Source: Lentisphaeria bacterium (GTDB lineage: Bacteria > Verrucomicrobiota > Lentisphaeria > Victivallales > UBA1829). From it: a DNA stretch of 52,005 nt. The stretch is taken from assembly GCA_017456805.1 (NCBI GenBank), contig JAFTIQ010000014.1, positions 1 through 52,005 on the forward strand, in the 5' to 3' direction. The notes under the pieces are model-generated. The model did no database searches. It had not been told where the DNA came from and saw only the letters and a list, made by a program, of their open reading frames with translations. The position numbers and the translations under genes were made by a program. Below, one piece after another: positions 14,505-22,404 of this stretch (the stretch's first letter is position 1; every line of letters starts with the position of its first letter).

Positions 14505-15908
14505 TCAGCGGGATTTTTTTGCCCAGTCTGAGAGGGAATTATCCCGGGCACCCATGATGACAGCCACGTCGCCTTCCTGCAGACCGGAACGGATCCATTC
14601 ATCCGCAAGATCTCTTGTCTCAAAGAAAAGGACCTGTTCCGGAAGCTGCTGCTGATATTCCGCTGCAACTTCTTCGGACTTCGGCGTAAAACTTGTGGTT
14701 CCACCGGCATAATAGACTGGAAGAAATGCAAAATAATCTTCTTTCCCGAGGGTTTCTTTCAGCATGGCAAGCAGCTCTTCCCGCATGAACCGCAGCGGCG
14801 CAAAACCGTGGGGCTGGAAGATTGCAAGAACTTTCCCGCCGGAAATTTCTTTCGCTGCCCGGATGCAGGACTGGATCTTTTCCACATTATGAGCATAGTC
14901 ATCATAGATCCGCGCTCCGGATTCCGTTGTTCCTGCAAAATCAAATCTGCGCCAGACTCCGCTGAATCCCGCTGCGGCAGCCACGGCTTTTTTCCGTTCG
15001 ATTCCCAGAAGTTCCAGCATAGCGATTACCGCTGCGGCATTGGCTGCATTGTGGATTCCGGGAGCAGGAAGCTGTATGGGAAAACCGCCGATCCGTGCGC
15101 TGACTTTTCCTGCCGAAACCCGATAATCTGTTGCTTTCAAAACCGGATATCCGCACATCTGTTCCGGTGCATCGGGGGAAATGCTGAAGAGTTTTACGTT
15201 CAGATGTTTCAGACAATCCGTTCCCAATGCTTCCAGGACTTCGCAGGAGAGAACTGCGGATGTTTTGGTCGAAAGAAGAAATTTCCGGAATACTTCCACC
15301 AGTTCCTCTTTGGAATAATGATCTGTTCCGATATTCAGCACAAGAGCATGTTCCGCGGAGTAATTCAGAAGACTCTTATCGCTTTCATCCGCTTCGAGGA
15401 CGCAAAGTTCCCCGGTTCCGCAATGATAATTCCCTGCCGATGCCGGAGCTGTAAAACAATTGGAAAGTCCGCCGCCGATCATGGAAGGATCTTTCCCGCA
15501 GGATTTCAGAGCTTCTGCCAGCCATGCAGTGACACTGGTTTTTCCGCAGCTTCCGGTGACAGCAAGGATCTGTTTCCCGGATTTTTCCACAAGGAGTTTC
15601 ATTGCCTCGGAACGATGGAGGCGTGGGATCCCCTTTCCGCAGGCAAAATCCGGATTATCTTCTTCGATCGCGGTGGAATAGATCAATGCTTCGGGGAGGG
15701 GTGCGGTTTTCATTCTTGATCCGTCCTGAGGATAAATTTTCACACCGCAATTTTTGAGAGCTCCGATAATTCTCCGGTTTTCAGGAGCCTCTGCTCCACG
15801 GTCGCTTCCGGTTGTTTTGATTCCGAGAGAAGCCGCCATCTGGGCAAGTGCGCTCATTCCGATTCCGCCGGCACCGACGAAATGAATAGAATCCGGTATT
15901 TTCTGCAT
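14505..15908 (-). CDS. MurC-like UDP-N-acetylmuramate-amino acid ligase (divergent)
   Basis: A 467-residue Mur ligase with all three domains: an N-terminal Rossmann domain (IHFVGAGGIGMSALAQ, GSD near 34-36), the ATP-binding P-loop VTGSCGKTS (Lys123), and a C-terminal domain with RIYDDYAHNVEKI and FQPHGFAPLRFM. The overall layout is MurC, which adds L-alanine to UDP-MurNAc in the cytoplasm. However, MurC and Mpl normally read GTHGKT at the P-loop and DDYxHHP later; here it is GSCGKT and DDYAHNV. It is solitary, outside a dcw cluster. It may be the only MurC of a divergent lineage, or a second ligase with another substrate. AAAGGA lies seven bases before the ATG. Confidence 0.82.
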   Translation of the reverse strand: MQKIPDSIHFVGAGGIGMSALAQMAASLGIKTTGSDRGAEAPENRRIIGALKNCGVKIYPQDGSRMKTAPLPEALIYSTAIEEDNPDFACGKGIPRLHRSEAMKLLVEKSGKQILAVTGSCGKTSVTAWLAEALKSCGKDPSMIGGGLSNCFTAPASAGNYHCGTGELCVLEADESDKSLLNYSAEHALVLNIGTDHYSKEELVEVFRKFLLSTKTSAVLSCEVLEALGTDCLKHLNVKLFSISPDAPEQMCGYPVLKATDYRVSAGKVSARIGGFPIQLPAPGIHNAANAAAVIAMLELLGIERKKAVAAAAGFSGVWRRFDFAGTTESGARIYDDYAHNVEKIQSCIRAAKEISGGKVLAIFQPHGFAPLRFMREELLAMLKETLGKEDYFAFLPVYYAGGTTSFTPKSEEVAAEYQQQLPEQVLFFETRDLADEWIRSGLQEGDVAVIMGARDNSLSDWAKKSR

Positions 15909-15956
15909 AGATAATCCTTTCCTGTGGAATGTGTGTAGCAAAATGATTCTGAATGT

Positions 15957-15985
15957 AATATAGCTTGAAGGGGTTCTTTTTTCAA
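15957..15985 (-). promoter_or_regulatory. Promoter of the MurC-like gene
   Basis: On the minus strand TTGAAA (15985-15980) and TATATT (15962-15957) are 17 bases apart, about 50 bases upstream of the start codon. Confidence 0.8.
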
Positions 15986-16031
15986 ATCAGGAACAATTGT
16001 TTTTTTTCTGCAAAAAAATGTGAAATAATGC

Positions 16032-16059
16032 TTGATATTTTCATAACATGTGCTATCTT
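16032..16059 (+). promoter_or_regulatory. Promoter of the ROK-nagB-nagA operon
   Basis: TTGATA (16032-16037) and TATCTT (16054-16059) are 16 bases apart; transcription should start near 16066, within the inverted repeat at 16064-16083. Confidence 0.7.
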
Positions 16060-16063
16060 ATTC

Positions 16064-16083
16064 TTTGTAAGATTTTTTACAAA
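16064..16083 (+). promoter_or_regulatory. Candidate operator for the ROK repressor
   Basis: TTTGTAA-GATTTT-TTACAAA is a perfect inverted repeat of 7-base half-sites over the predicted transcription start, directly after the -10 box. Its position fits autoregulation by the HTH-ROK protein encoded just downstream. Confidence 0.6.
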
Positions 16084-16098
16084 CGATGAAAGATCGGT

Positions 16099-17079
16099 AT
16101 GACAAGGCTTGAGAAAAATGCATTTTTGTTAATACGCCGGAAGGTGGTTGGATCCCGCGCTGAGCTTGCAAGAGAGCTCGGCGTGAGTCGTCCCACGGCA
16201 TCATCGCTTGTGGAAAAATTGATCGGACAGGGGATGATTCAGGAATGCGGAAAAGGGAAATCCACCGGCGGGACCACCCCGATTCTTTTGACGGTCAACA
16301 GCAAGTCAGCCTATTACATAGGGATAGATCTTGGTTATACTGACCGGATGTCTGCGGTTTTGACGGACAATGCAGGGGTGATTATTTCCGAAGCTGAGAC
16401 AGAGTTTTCCCGTTCTGATCTGCGTGATCTGGCGGAAAAAACACAGTTTCTGATCAAAAAAGTTTCCGGCAGGAAAAAAATCAGCGGGATCGCAGTTGCG
16501 CTGTCCGGGATCGTTGATGAAAAAACAATGACAGTTACGAAGAGTATCAATCCATTTTTCTGCGGGACGGTTGTTCAGGATGTTTTGGGACGTGTAACCG
16601 GGATGCCGGTCACGATATGGAACCGGTCCAGAGCAGCTGCTTTTTCCGAGGCGTTCGGAGGGGCAGGGGATCAGGAATCTGATTTTGCGCTCATCTCGCT
16701 TGGGGTGAGTATTGGATCTGCATTCTGGTGCGGGGGCAGGATTTTTGAAGGCGGACATTCTTCCGCGGGAGAGATCCGGAACTTGCGTTTGAACTGCGGT
16801 TTGCGTTTTGAAGACGCGCTATCTCTGACCAGGCTGAAGGGATGCGGGATCGACAGTGTTCTGGATCTGTGTGCGGATGGTTTGGGGCAGTTGATTTCTA
16901 TAATGGATCTTGAACTGCTGATCCTTTCCGGACGGTTTGCGGATTTCAGTCAGGATTTTGCTGAAAAATTGGAAAAATTGCTTCAGAAAGAGTATCCTGT
17001 CCGGGTGCGTTCTGCCCGGTTTGGCAGGAACAGTGCCGCCCGTGGAGCCGCTTTGCGGATGGGCGAAATAATGTTATAG
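16099..17079 (+). CDS. ROK-family transcriptional regulator (NagC-like)
   Basis: A 326-residue protein with an N-terminal winged HTH (residues about 15-60, RAELARELGVSRPTASSLVEKLIGQG) and a ROK sugar-kinase-fold domain (YIGIDLGYTDR, IAVALSGIVDE, ISLGVSIGSAFWCGGRIFEG). The usual ROK zinc/substrate signature ExGH is GGHSSAGE here, and a full CxCGxxGC metal site is absent. Relatives repress sugar catabolic genes and are released by the sugar phosphate. It precedes nagB by 44 bases and nagA follows, so amino-sugar phosphate is the likely effector. A short leader carries an inverted repeat suited to autoregulation. Confidence 0.9.
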   Translation: MTRLEKNAFLLIRRKVVGSRAELARELGVSRPTASSLVEKLIGQGMIQECGKGKSTGGTTPILLTVNSKSAYYIGIDLGYTDRMSAVLTDNAGVIISEAETEFSRSDLRDLAEKTQFLIKKVSGRKKISGIAVALSGIVDEKTMTVTKSINPFFCGTVVQDVLGRVTGMPVTIWNRSRAAAFSEAFGGAGDQESDFALISLGVSIGSAFWCGGRIFEGGHSSAGEIRNLRLNCGLRFEDALSLTRLKGCGIDSVLDLCADGLGQLISIMDLELLILSGRFADFSQDFAEKLEKLLQKEYPVRVRSARFGRNSAARGAALRMGEIML

Positions 17080-17123
17080 AGGGAATCAAGAGAATAAACC
17101 AGATACATAAGGAGAAAAAAGAA

Positions 17124-17894
17124 ATGAATCTGATGATTTGCAAAGACAAGCAGGAATGCGGCGCAGAAGCTGCAAAATTCGGAGCGGAACGGATCCGTCA
17201 GGCAATCGCTGAAAAGGGCGAATGCCGCATTATTCTGGCAACCGGTGCAAGCCAGTTCGAAATGCAGGAAGCTCTGCTGAAAGAAGAAGGTATTGACTGG
17301 ACAAAGGTCACCATGTTCCATCTGGATGAATATGTGGGACTTCCTGTCACTCATCCGGCAAGTTTCCGGAAATATCTGACGGAACGCTTTGTAGAAAAAC
17401 TGCCTGTCAAGATGAAAGAAGTCAATCTGGTCAACGGGGAAGCAGAAGATCTCCGGGCATTCTGCGATGAACTTGGTGCCAAACTTCAGGAAAAACCCAT
17501 TGACGTTGCATTTATCGGAATTGGGGAAAACGGCCACATTGCGTTCAACGATCCCCCGGCTGATTTTGATACCGAAACCCCGTATCTTGTTGTGAATCTG
17601 GATGAAGTCTGCCGGAAACAGCAGCTTGGCGAAGGCTGGTTCCCGACACTTGAAGATGTGCCCAAACAGGCGATCTCCATGAGTGTCCGCCAGATCATGA
17701 AGAGCAAATGCATCGTCAATACCGTGCCCGATGCACGCAAGGCTTACGCAATGAGAATCACCTTTGAAGGTGAACTCTGCCCGGAACACCCCGCTTCCGT
17801 GATCCGTCTCCATAAAGATTGCCGCACTTTCTGTGACGTTCCTGCTGCGGCTGAACTCAGCAAATTCACCCGGGATCTCTGCACAAAGAAATAA
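17124..17894 (+). CDS. nagB: Glucosamine-6-phosphate deaminase
   Basis: A 256-residue cytoplasmic enzyme converting glucosamine-6-phosphate to fructose-6-phosphate and ammonia. Signatures are the LATGASQFEM phosphate loop near residue 40, the FHLDEYVGLP motif with catalytic Asp near 72, HPASFRKYL, and IGIGENGHIAFNDPP with the catalytic histidine region near 140. Length is typical of the NagB family. AAGGAG lies 10-15 bases upstream of the ATG. It is the second gene of the ROK-nagB-nagA operon. Confidence 0.96.
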   Translation: MNLMICKDKQECGAEAAKFGAERIRQAIAEKGECRIILATGASQFEMQEALLKEEGIDWTKVTMFHLDEYVGLPVTHPASFRKYLTERFVEKLPVKMKEVNLVNGEAEDLRAFCDELGAKLQEKPIDVAFIGIGENGHIAFNDPPADFDTETPYLVVNLDEVCRKQQLGEGWFPTLEDVPKQAISMSVRQIMKSKCIVNTVPDARKAYAMRITFEGELCPEHPASVIRLHKDCRTFCDVPAAAELSKFTRDLCTKK

Positions 17895-17905
17895 GGGGAA
17901 GCGTT

Positions 17906-18823
17906 ATGGCTGAAAACATTCGTTACGCAGATATTCAGATCAATGGCTATATGGGAGTGGATTTTTCTGCTCCCGATTTGACAGAAGATCAGTTTTTGCA
18001 GACGGCTGACCATATTTTTTCTTCCGGAACCTATCTTTTTCTGCCGACGATCGTGACCAGTTCCCGAGAGGTGTATCTCCGGAATCTGGGGATCATGTAT
18101 CATGCCGCAGAAAGTCATGGTTTGCTGAAACAGATTCCCGGAGCGCATTTGGAAGGACCGTTTATTTCCCCGAAGCCGGGGGCGGTCGGAGCGCACATCC
18201 CGGAATATGTGCTTGCGCCGGATGCTGCTTTTTTTGATGATATCATGGATCGTTCCAACGGATATGTCAAACTTTTGACGGTTGCTGCGGAAATTCCCGG
18301 AATGGCAGAGTTTATCTCCCATGTTTCCTCCCGCGGAGTGGTTGTCTCCTGCGGACATCAGCTGGCAGAACTGGAGGATATGGAACGCGCTGCAAAGGCC
18401 GGGGCAAAATTGCTGACTCACCTCGGCAACGGATGCCCGAATATGATCAACCGTCATAAAAACATGATCTGGTCCGGTATGGCATGTGATGATCTGGCGG
18501 CAATGATCATTACGGATGGACACCATCTGCCGGTGGAAGTGATCAAGTGCATTGTGAGAGCCAAGGGTGTGGATCGTGTGATCGTTACCAGCGATGCTGC
18601 ACCGATTGCAGGATTTGCGCCCGGCCGCTACAATTGCTGGAACAATGATGCGATCCTGGAACCGAATGGAAAGTTCCATAATCCGGAAAAAGGATGTCTT
18701 GTGGGATCTTCTTACTCCCAGAAGAAATGCGCAGACTTCCTCCGGACTTTGGATTTTCTCACAGAAGAAGACGTGGTTAAGATGACCAGTCTGAATCCGC
18801 TGAAGATGATTGGAATGGCATAA
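17906..18823 (+). CDS. nagA: N-acetylglucosamine-6-phosphate deacetylase, minimal form
   Basis: A 305-residue protein of the amidohydrolase superfamily. It keeps the core motifs: DIQINGYMGVDF at the start of the barrel, the metal glutamate in AHLEGPF, the metal histidines in SCGHQ and LTHLGNG, and the catalytic aspartate in TSDAAPIAG. NagA removes acetate from GlcNAc-6-phosphate, feeding NagB. Typical NagA is about 380 residues; this one begins at the barrel, lacking the N-terminal half of the beta-sandwich domain, and also ends early at NPLKMIGMA. The gap to nagB is only 11 bases with GGGGAAGCG as ribosome site. The short form appears complete, not frameshifted. Confidence 0.9.
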   Translation: MAENIRYADIQINGYMGVDFSAPDLTEDQFLQTADHIFSSGTYLFLPTIVTSSREVYLRNLGIMYHAAESHGLLKQIPGAHLEGPFISPKPGAVGAHIPEYVLAPDAAFFDDIMDRSNGYVKLLTVAAEIPGMAEFISHVSSRGVVVSCGHQLAELEDMERAAKAGAKLLTHLGNGCPNMINRHKNMIWSGMACDDLAAMIITDGHHLPVEVIKCIVRAKGVDRVIVTSDAAPIAGFAPGRYNCWNNDAILEPNGKFHNPEKGCLVGSSYSQKKCADFLRTLDFLTEEDVVKMTSLNPLKMIGMA

Positions 18824-18845
18824 TTTTTGCCGCTCCGGAGAACAG

Positions 18846-18890
18846 GAACCGCTGCTTGTCTTTTATGGCTTTGCAGCGGTTCTTTTTTTT
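18846..18890 (+). terminator. Terminator of the nag operon
   Basis: GAACCGCTGC (18846-18855) pairs perfectly with GCAGCGGTTC (18873-18882) across a 17-base loop, followed by eight T. Confidence 0.93.
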
Positions 18891-19094
18891 GCAGCGGAAC
18901 GGAATGTTTTTTTTGAGAGAGAGGCAGTTTTCAAAGACTCGGGAGCGGTTTCCGGAAGAAAATAGCTGTTTTTTCTCAAAAGAGCCCCGGAGATGACAAA
19001 AAAAACAAATATTTCTTCAGTTTTCGATTGGAAAAGTACAGTAAGTGGATGTAGATTACAGTGATAAAGAATTTACATTCAGAAGGTGTTCAGA
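18891..19094 (+). other. Leader region of rimO
   Basis: This stretch between the nag terminator and rimO contains no gene. A weak candidate promoter is TTGGAA (near 19029) and TAGATT 18 bases later. No riboswitch-like conserved sequence was recognised. Confidence 0.4.
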
Positions 19095-20456
19095 GTGAAA
19101 ACTTCAGATACGTTGGAAATATTGGTTTCCACAGTCAGTCTTGGCTGTGTGAAAAATTTTGTCGATACAGAAGTTGCGGCAGGCTCTCTGCTGCGGATGG
19201 GGATCGGTTTGACCGGAGATGATTCGGAAGCAAATGTGATGCTCATCAACACCTGCGCTTTCATTGAAAGTGCCCGTGCAGAATCCTTTGAAGCTCTTGA
19301 CTACGCTGTGGCGTGGAAAGCACTTGTTCCCGGCAGAAAAATCGTTGTTGCCGGGTGCCTTGTGGAATGGAAAGGCTTTGCGGAAGTGAAGAAGAGATAT
19401 CCGCAGGTGGATCTCTGGACCCGTGTGGACTCTGTTGCGGCAATGGGAGAAAAGATCCTCGGCTTATTTACCGGAAAGAAAAATACGGAACCAAAGGGGA
19501 AACCCACTTATCTTTATGACGATAAAACAGATCGTCTTCTGCTGACGCCGGGGCATTACGGATATTTGAAGATCTGCGACGGGTGCAACAACTGCTGCAC
19601 TTACTGTGCGATTCCTTCGATCCGCGGAGATTTGCGGAGCCGGACGGAAAAATCTGTTGTCCGGGAGGCCCAGAGCCTGTTGGATAACGGAGTCAAAGAG
19701 TTGATTGTGATCGCTCAGGATATCGGCGCGTTCGGAATGGATCGCGGGGAGAAGGATTCTCTTGCAAAACTGGTGGAGAAACTGGATCGTCTGGAAGGAG
19801 ATTTTCTGCTCCGGCTGCTGTATTTGCATCCTGCCCGGGTAACGGACCGGCTCTGCGGCGTGCTTTCTGATTGCCGTCATCTTGCCCGGTGTATTGAAAT
19901 GCCGCTTCAGCATATTTCCGATTCTGTTCTGCTGCGGATGGGCCGCAAGATCGGAGAAGCTGATACCCGGAAAGCGGTTGAGATGATCAGCCGTTCCGGC
20001 TGTGCGATCCGCACGACATTTATGTTGGGCTTCCCCGGAGAAACGGCGGAAGATTTCCGGAAACTTTATGATTTTACGGAAGAGCAGCGGTTTGCCCGGA
20101 TGGGGGCGTTTGTTTATTCACCGGAACAGGGAACGCCTGCTGCCGTGATGCCGGATCAGGTTCCTGTTTTGACAGCCAAACGCAGACATGGGAAACTGAT
20201 GCGTTTGCAGCAGGAGATTTCATACGAAGCGAATAAAGCTATGGTTGGGGGATTGGTGAAAGTGATTTTCGATCAGTCTCCGGCAAGAGGCAAGGCGATG
20301 GCAAGAACGGTTTTTGATGCTCCGGATATTGATAATGAAGTGAGTGTCAGCAAGTGTCCGGCATGGATTGAGCCCGGTGCCATTGCGGAAGTTCTTGTTA
20401 AAGATGCAGATGCTTATGGATTAAAGGCAGTATTTCATCAGGGAGGTAAAGCATGA
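19095..20456 (+). CDS. rimO: Ribosomal protein S12 methylthiotransferase
   Basis: A 453-residue radical SAM methylthiotransferase. The N-terminal UPF0004 domain has cluster cysteines at about 18 (SLGCVKN), 54 (INTCAF) and 88 (VAGCLV). The radical SAM CxxxCxxC motif is Cys164/168/171 in CDGCNNCCTYC, and a C-terminal TRAM domain follows. The SLGCVKN and AIPSIRG context favours RimO, which modifies an aspartate of S12, over MiaB. The GTG at 19095 is chosen because AGAAGG lies eight bases upstream; a GTG at 19086 in the same frame is too close to it. The stop overlaps the pgsA start by 4 bases. Confidence 0.92.
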   Translation: MKTSDTLEILVSTVSLGCVKNFVDTEVAAGSLLRMGIGLTGDDSEANVMLINTCAFIESARAESFEALDYAVAWKALVPGRKIVVAGCLVEWKGFAEVKKRYPQVDLWTRVDSVAAMGEKILGLFTGKKNTEPKGKPTYLYDDKTDRLLLTPGHYGYLKICDGCNNCCTYCAIPSIRGDLRSRTEKSVVREAQSLLDNGVKELIVIAQDIGAFGMDRGEKDSLAKLVEKLDRLEGDFLLRLLYLHPARVTDRLCGVLSDCRHLARCIEMPLQHISDSVLLRMGRKIGEADTRKAVEMISRSGCAIRTTFMLGFPGETAEDFRKLYDFTEEQRFARMGAFVYSPEQGTPAAVMPDQVPVLTAKRRHGKLMRLQQEISYEANKAMVGGLVKVIFDQSPARGKAMARTVFDAPDIDNEVSVSKCPAWIEPGAIAEVLVKDADAYGLKAVFHQGGKA

Positions 20457-21079
20457 AACTGTTGAGTTATAAGATGATTCCGAATTATTTTACAATGAGC
20501 CGGATCGTTTTGATCTTTGTGTTTGTTGTGCTTGCGAATATCCGTTCGGATATGCAGGGATTTTTTATTCCGCGGGTCAGCGATTGTGTTGCGGAGGTTT
20601 GCCACATTGTAGCTTATATTGTGGTGATCCTTGCTGCATTGACGGACTTTTTTGATGGTTTTCTGGCGAGAAAATTTCATTTGGAAAGCGATTTCGGCAG
20701 ATTGATGGATCCGCTGGCGGACAAGATTTTTGTTGTCGGAACTTTTGTTACGATGGCGGAATATCAGATGATGCCCGGCTGGATCATTATTGTTGTGTTG
20801 ACCCGTGAGTTCATGGTAACAGGGCTGCGGATGCTTGCCACCAAGAAGGGGGTTGTGATTTCAGCGGATAAATGGGGAAAACTGAAGACCTGTCTTCAGA
20901 TGATTCTTCTTGCGGTGGGCGGATTTTCCTGGGCGTTCAAAACGAAGATCGGCATTGATATAATTCAGGAATACTGGACGATTTGGTATATTCTTCTTCT
21001 TGTGATGACCTTTATCACGGTTGCGTCCGGGATCGGATACTTTATTAAGAATCAAAAAGTTTTTGAGGAATGTGAGTGA
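20453..21079 (+). CDS. pgsA: CDP-diacylglycerol-glycerol-3-phosphate 3-phosphatidyltransferase
   Basis: A 208-residue membrane enzyme making phosphatidylglycerol phosphate. The CDP-alcohol phosphotransferase motif D-G-x2-A-R-x8-G-x3-D-x3-D is complete in DFFDGFLARKFHL...FGRLMDPLADK (residues about 63-86). PNYFTMSRI near the N-terminus and LTREFMVTGLR are typical of PgsA. About five to six membrane spans are visible. The start overlaps the rimO stop (ATGA) and the end overlaps the hflX GTG start, indicating translational coupling. Confidence 0.94.
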   Translation: MKLLSYKMIPNYFTMSRIVLIFVFVVLANIRSDMQGFFIPRVSDCVAEVCHIVAYIVVILAALTDFFDGFLARKFHLESDFGRLMDPLADKIFVVGTFVTMAEYQMMPGWIIIVVLTREFMVTGLRMLATKKGVVISADKWGKLKTCLQMILLAVGGFSWAFKTKIGIDIIQEYWTIWYILLLVMTFITVASGIGYFIKNQKVFEECE

Positions 21080-22404
21080 ATTTAGATCGCAGACAGTCGG
21101 GTTCATTGCAGTCGGAAGAGGCAACTCTTTCGGGTGCATTTCTTGTTGGTTTTTCCGGTGCGGGGCAGACCCCGGCGGAAACCCGGGAATATTTGGAAGA
21201 ACTGTCTGAGCTGGTTCATACTTTGGGGTACGAAACCTGCGGGGAACTTGTTGCCAATGTCCGTGTTCCTGAGGCACGTTATTATGTTGGGAGCGGCAAG
21301 GCGGAAGAGATTCGGGATGCGGCATCCAATGCGAAGGCTGAGGTGGTGGTTTTTGATTCAGAATTGAGTCCGTCACAGCAGCGCAATATGGAAAAACTGT
21401 GCGGACGGAAAGTGCTTGACCGTCAGGAAGTGATTCTTGATATTTTTGCGGAGCGTGCGATTACGAAAGAAGCTGTTCTGCAAGTGGAACTTGCCCGGAA
21501 CAAATATTTTCTTCCCCGTTTGACCCGTGCCTGGAGCCACCTGGCGCGTCAGCGCGGGGGTGTGGGCGGAACCCGCGGAGAAGGGGAAAAGCAGCTGGAA
21601 TATGATAAACGGGCGGTCCGTCAGAAGATTTCCAAGCTGGAAGAAGAGCTTGCGATTGTCCGGAAGCAGCGGAACGAGCAGCGGAAGGGGCGTGTGCGCG
21701 GCAGGATCCCGCAGGCGGCGATCGTCGGTTATACCAATGCCGGGAAATCCTCTCTGCTGAATAAATTGACGGGCGCGGATGCGTATGTGAAGGATCAGCT
21801 TTTTGCGACATTGGATCCGACGACCCGGCGTTTGCCGATGCCGAATTCTGCGACGCTTCTGTTGACGGATACGGTAGGCTTTGTCCGGAAGCTGCCTCAT
21901 GCATTGGTTGAGGCGTTCAAATCCACGCTGGAAGAAGCTGTTCTGGCGGATTTTCTGGTTTTGGTTCTGGATGCATCCAATCCCAACGTGGAGAGTCATC
22001 GGGAAACGACGCTTGGGGTTTTAGCGGAACTTGGTGCAGTTGATAAACCGGTTTTGACGGTTTTCAATAAATGTGATCAGGAGATTGATCCTGCGGTGAT
22101 GTCGCGTTTGAAAGCGGCTGCGCCCAATGGGGTATCGGTATCCTGTGCAACGGGAGAAGGGATGGAGAAATTATTTGAAACCCTTCAGTCTTATATGAAA
22201 AAGTGTTCATCGATCCACGATCTGGCGATTCCGCCGGAGCGTTCGGATCTGGTTTCGCTTATCCATGCGAAAGGGAGTTTGATTACCGGAGAGTATTTGG
22301 ATAACGGGACATATCTTTGTGCGGCGGGGCTTCCTGATTTTCTGCTGGAAAAGTTCCGTCCGTTTTTTGCAGATGAAAAAATAACAACGGAGGTTGCAAT
22401 ATGA
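21076..22404 (+). CDS. hflX: GTPase HflX
   Basis: A 442-residue GTPase that associates with ribosomes and can split stalled subunits. The N-terminal HflX domain includes YYVGSGKAEEI and the glycine-rich GGVGGTRGEGEKQLEYDKR linker, then the G domain: G1 GYTNAGKSS, G3 DTVGF, G4 NKCD, and a C-terminal extension. The start is GTG at 21076, overlapping the pgsA stop by 4 bases, and the end overlaps the next gene by 4 bases. Length and motifs are ordinary for the family. Confidence 0.96.
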   Translation: MNLDRRQSGSLQSEEATLSGAFLVGFSGAGQTPAETREYLEELSELVHTLGYETCGELVANVRVPEARYYVGSGKAEEIRDAASNAKAEVVVFDSELSPSQQRNMEKLCGRKVLDRQEVILDIFAERAITKEAVLQVELARNKYFLPRLTRAWSHLARQRGGVGGTRGEGEKQLEYDKRAVRQKISKLEEELAIVRKQRNEQRKGRVRGRIPQAAIVGYTNAGKSSLLNKLTGADAYVKDQLFATLDPTTRRLPMPNSATLLLTDTVGFVRKLPHALVEAFKSTLEEAVLADFLVLVLDASNPNVESHRETTLGVLAELGAVDKPVLTVFNKCDQEIDPAVMSRLKAAAPNGVSVSCATGEGMEKLFETLQSYMKKCSSIHDLAIPPERSDLVSLIHAKGSLITGEYLDNGTYLCAAGLPDFLLEKFRPFFADEKITTEVAI

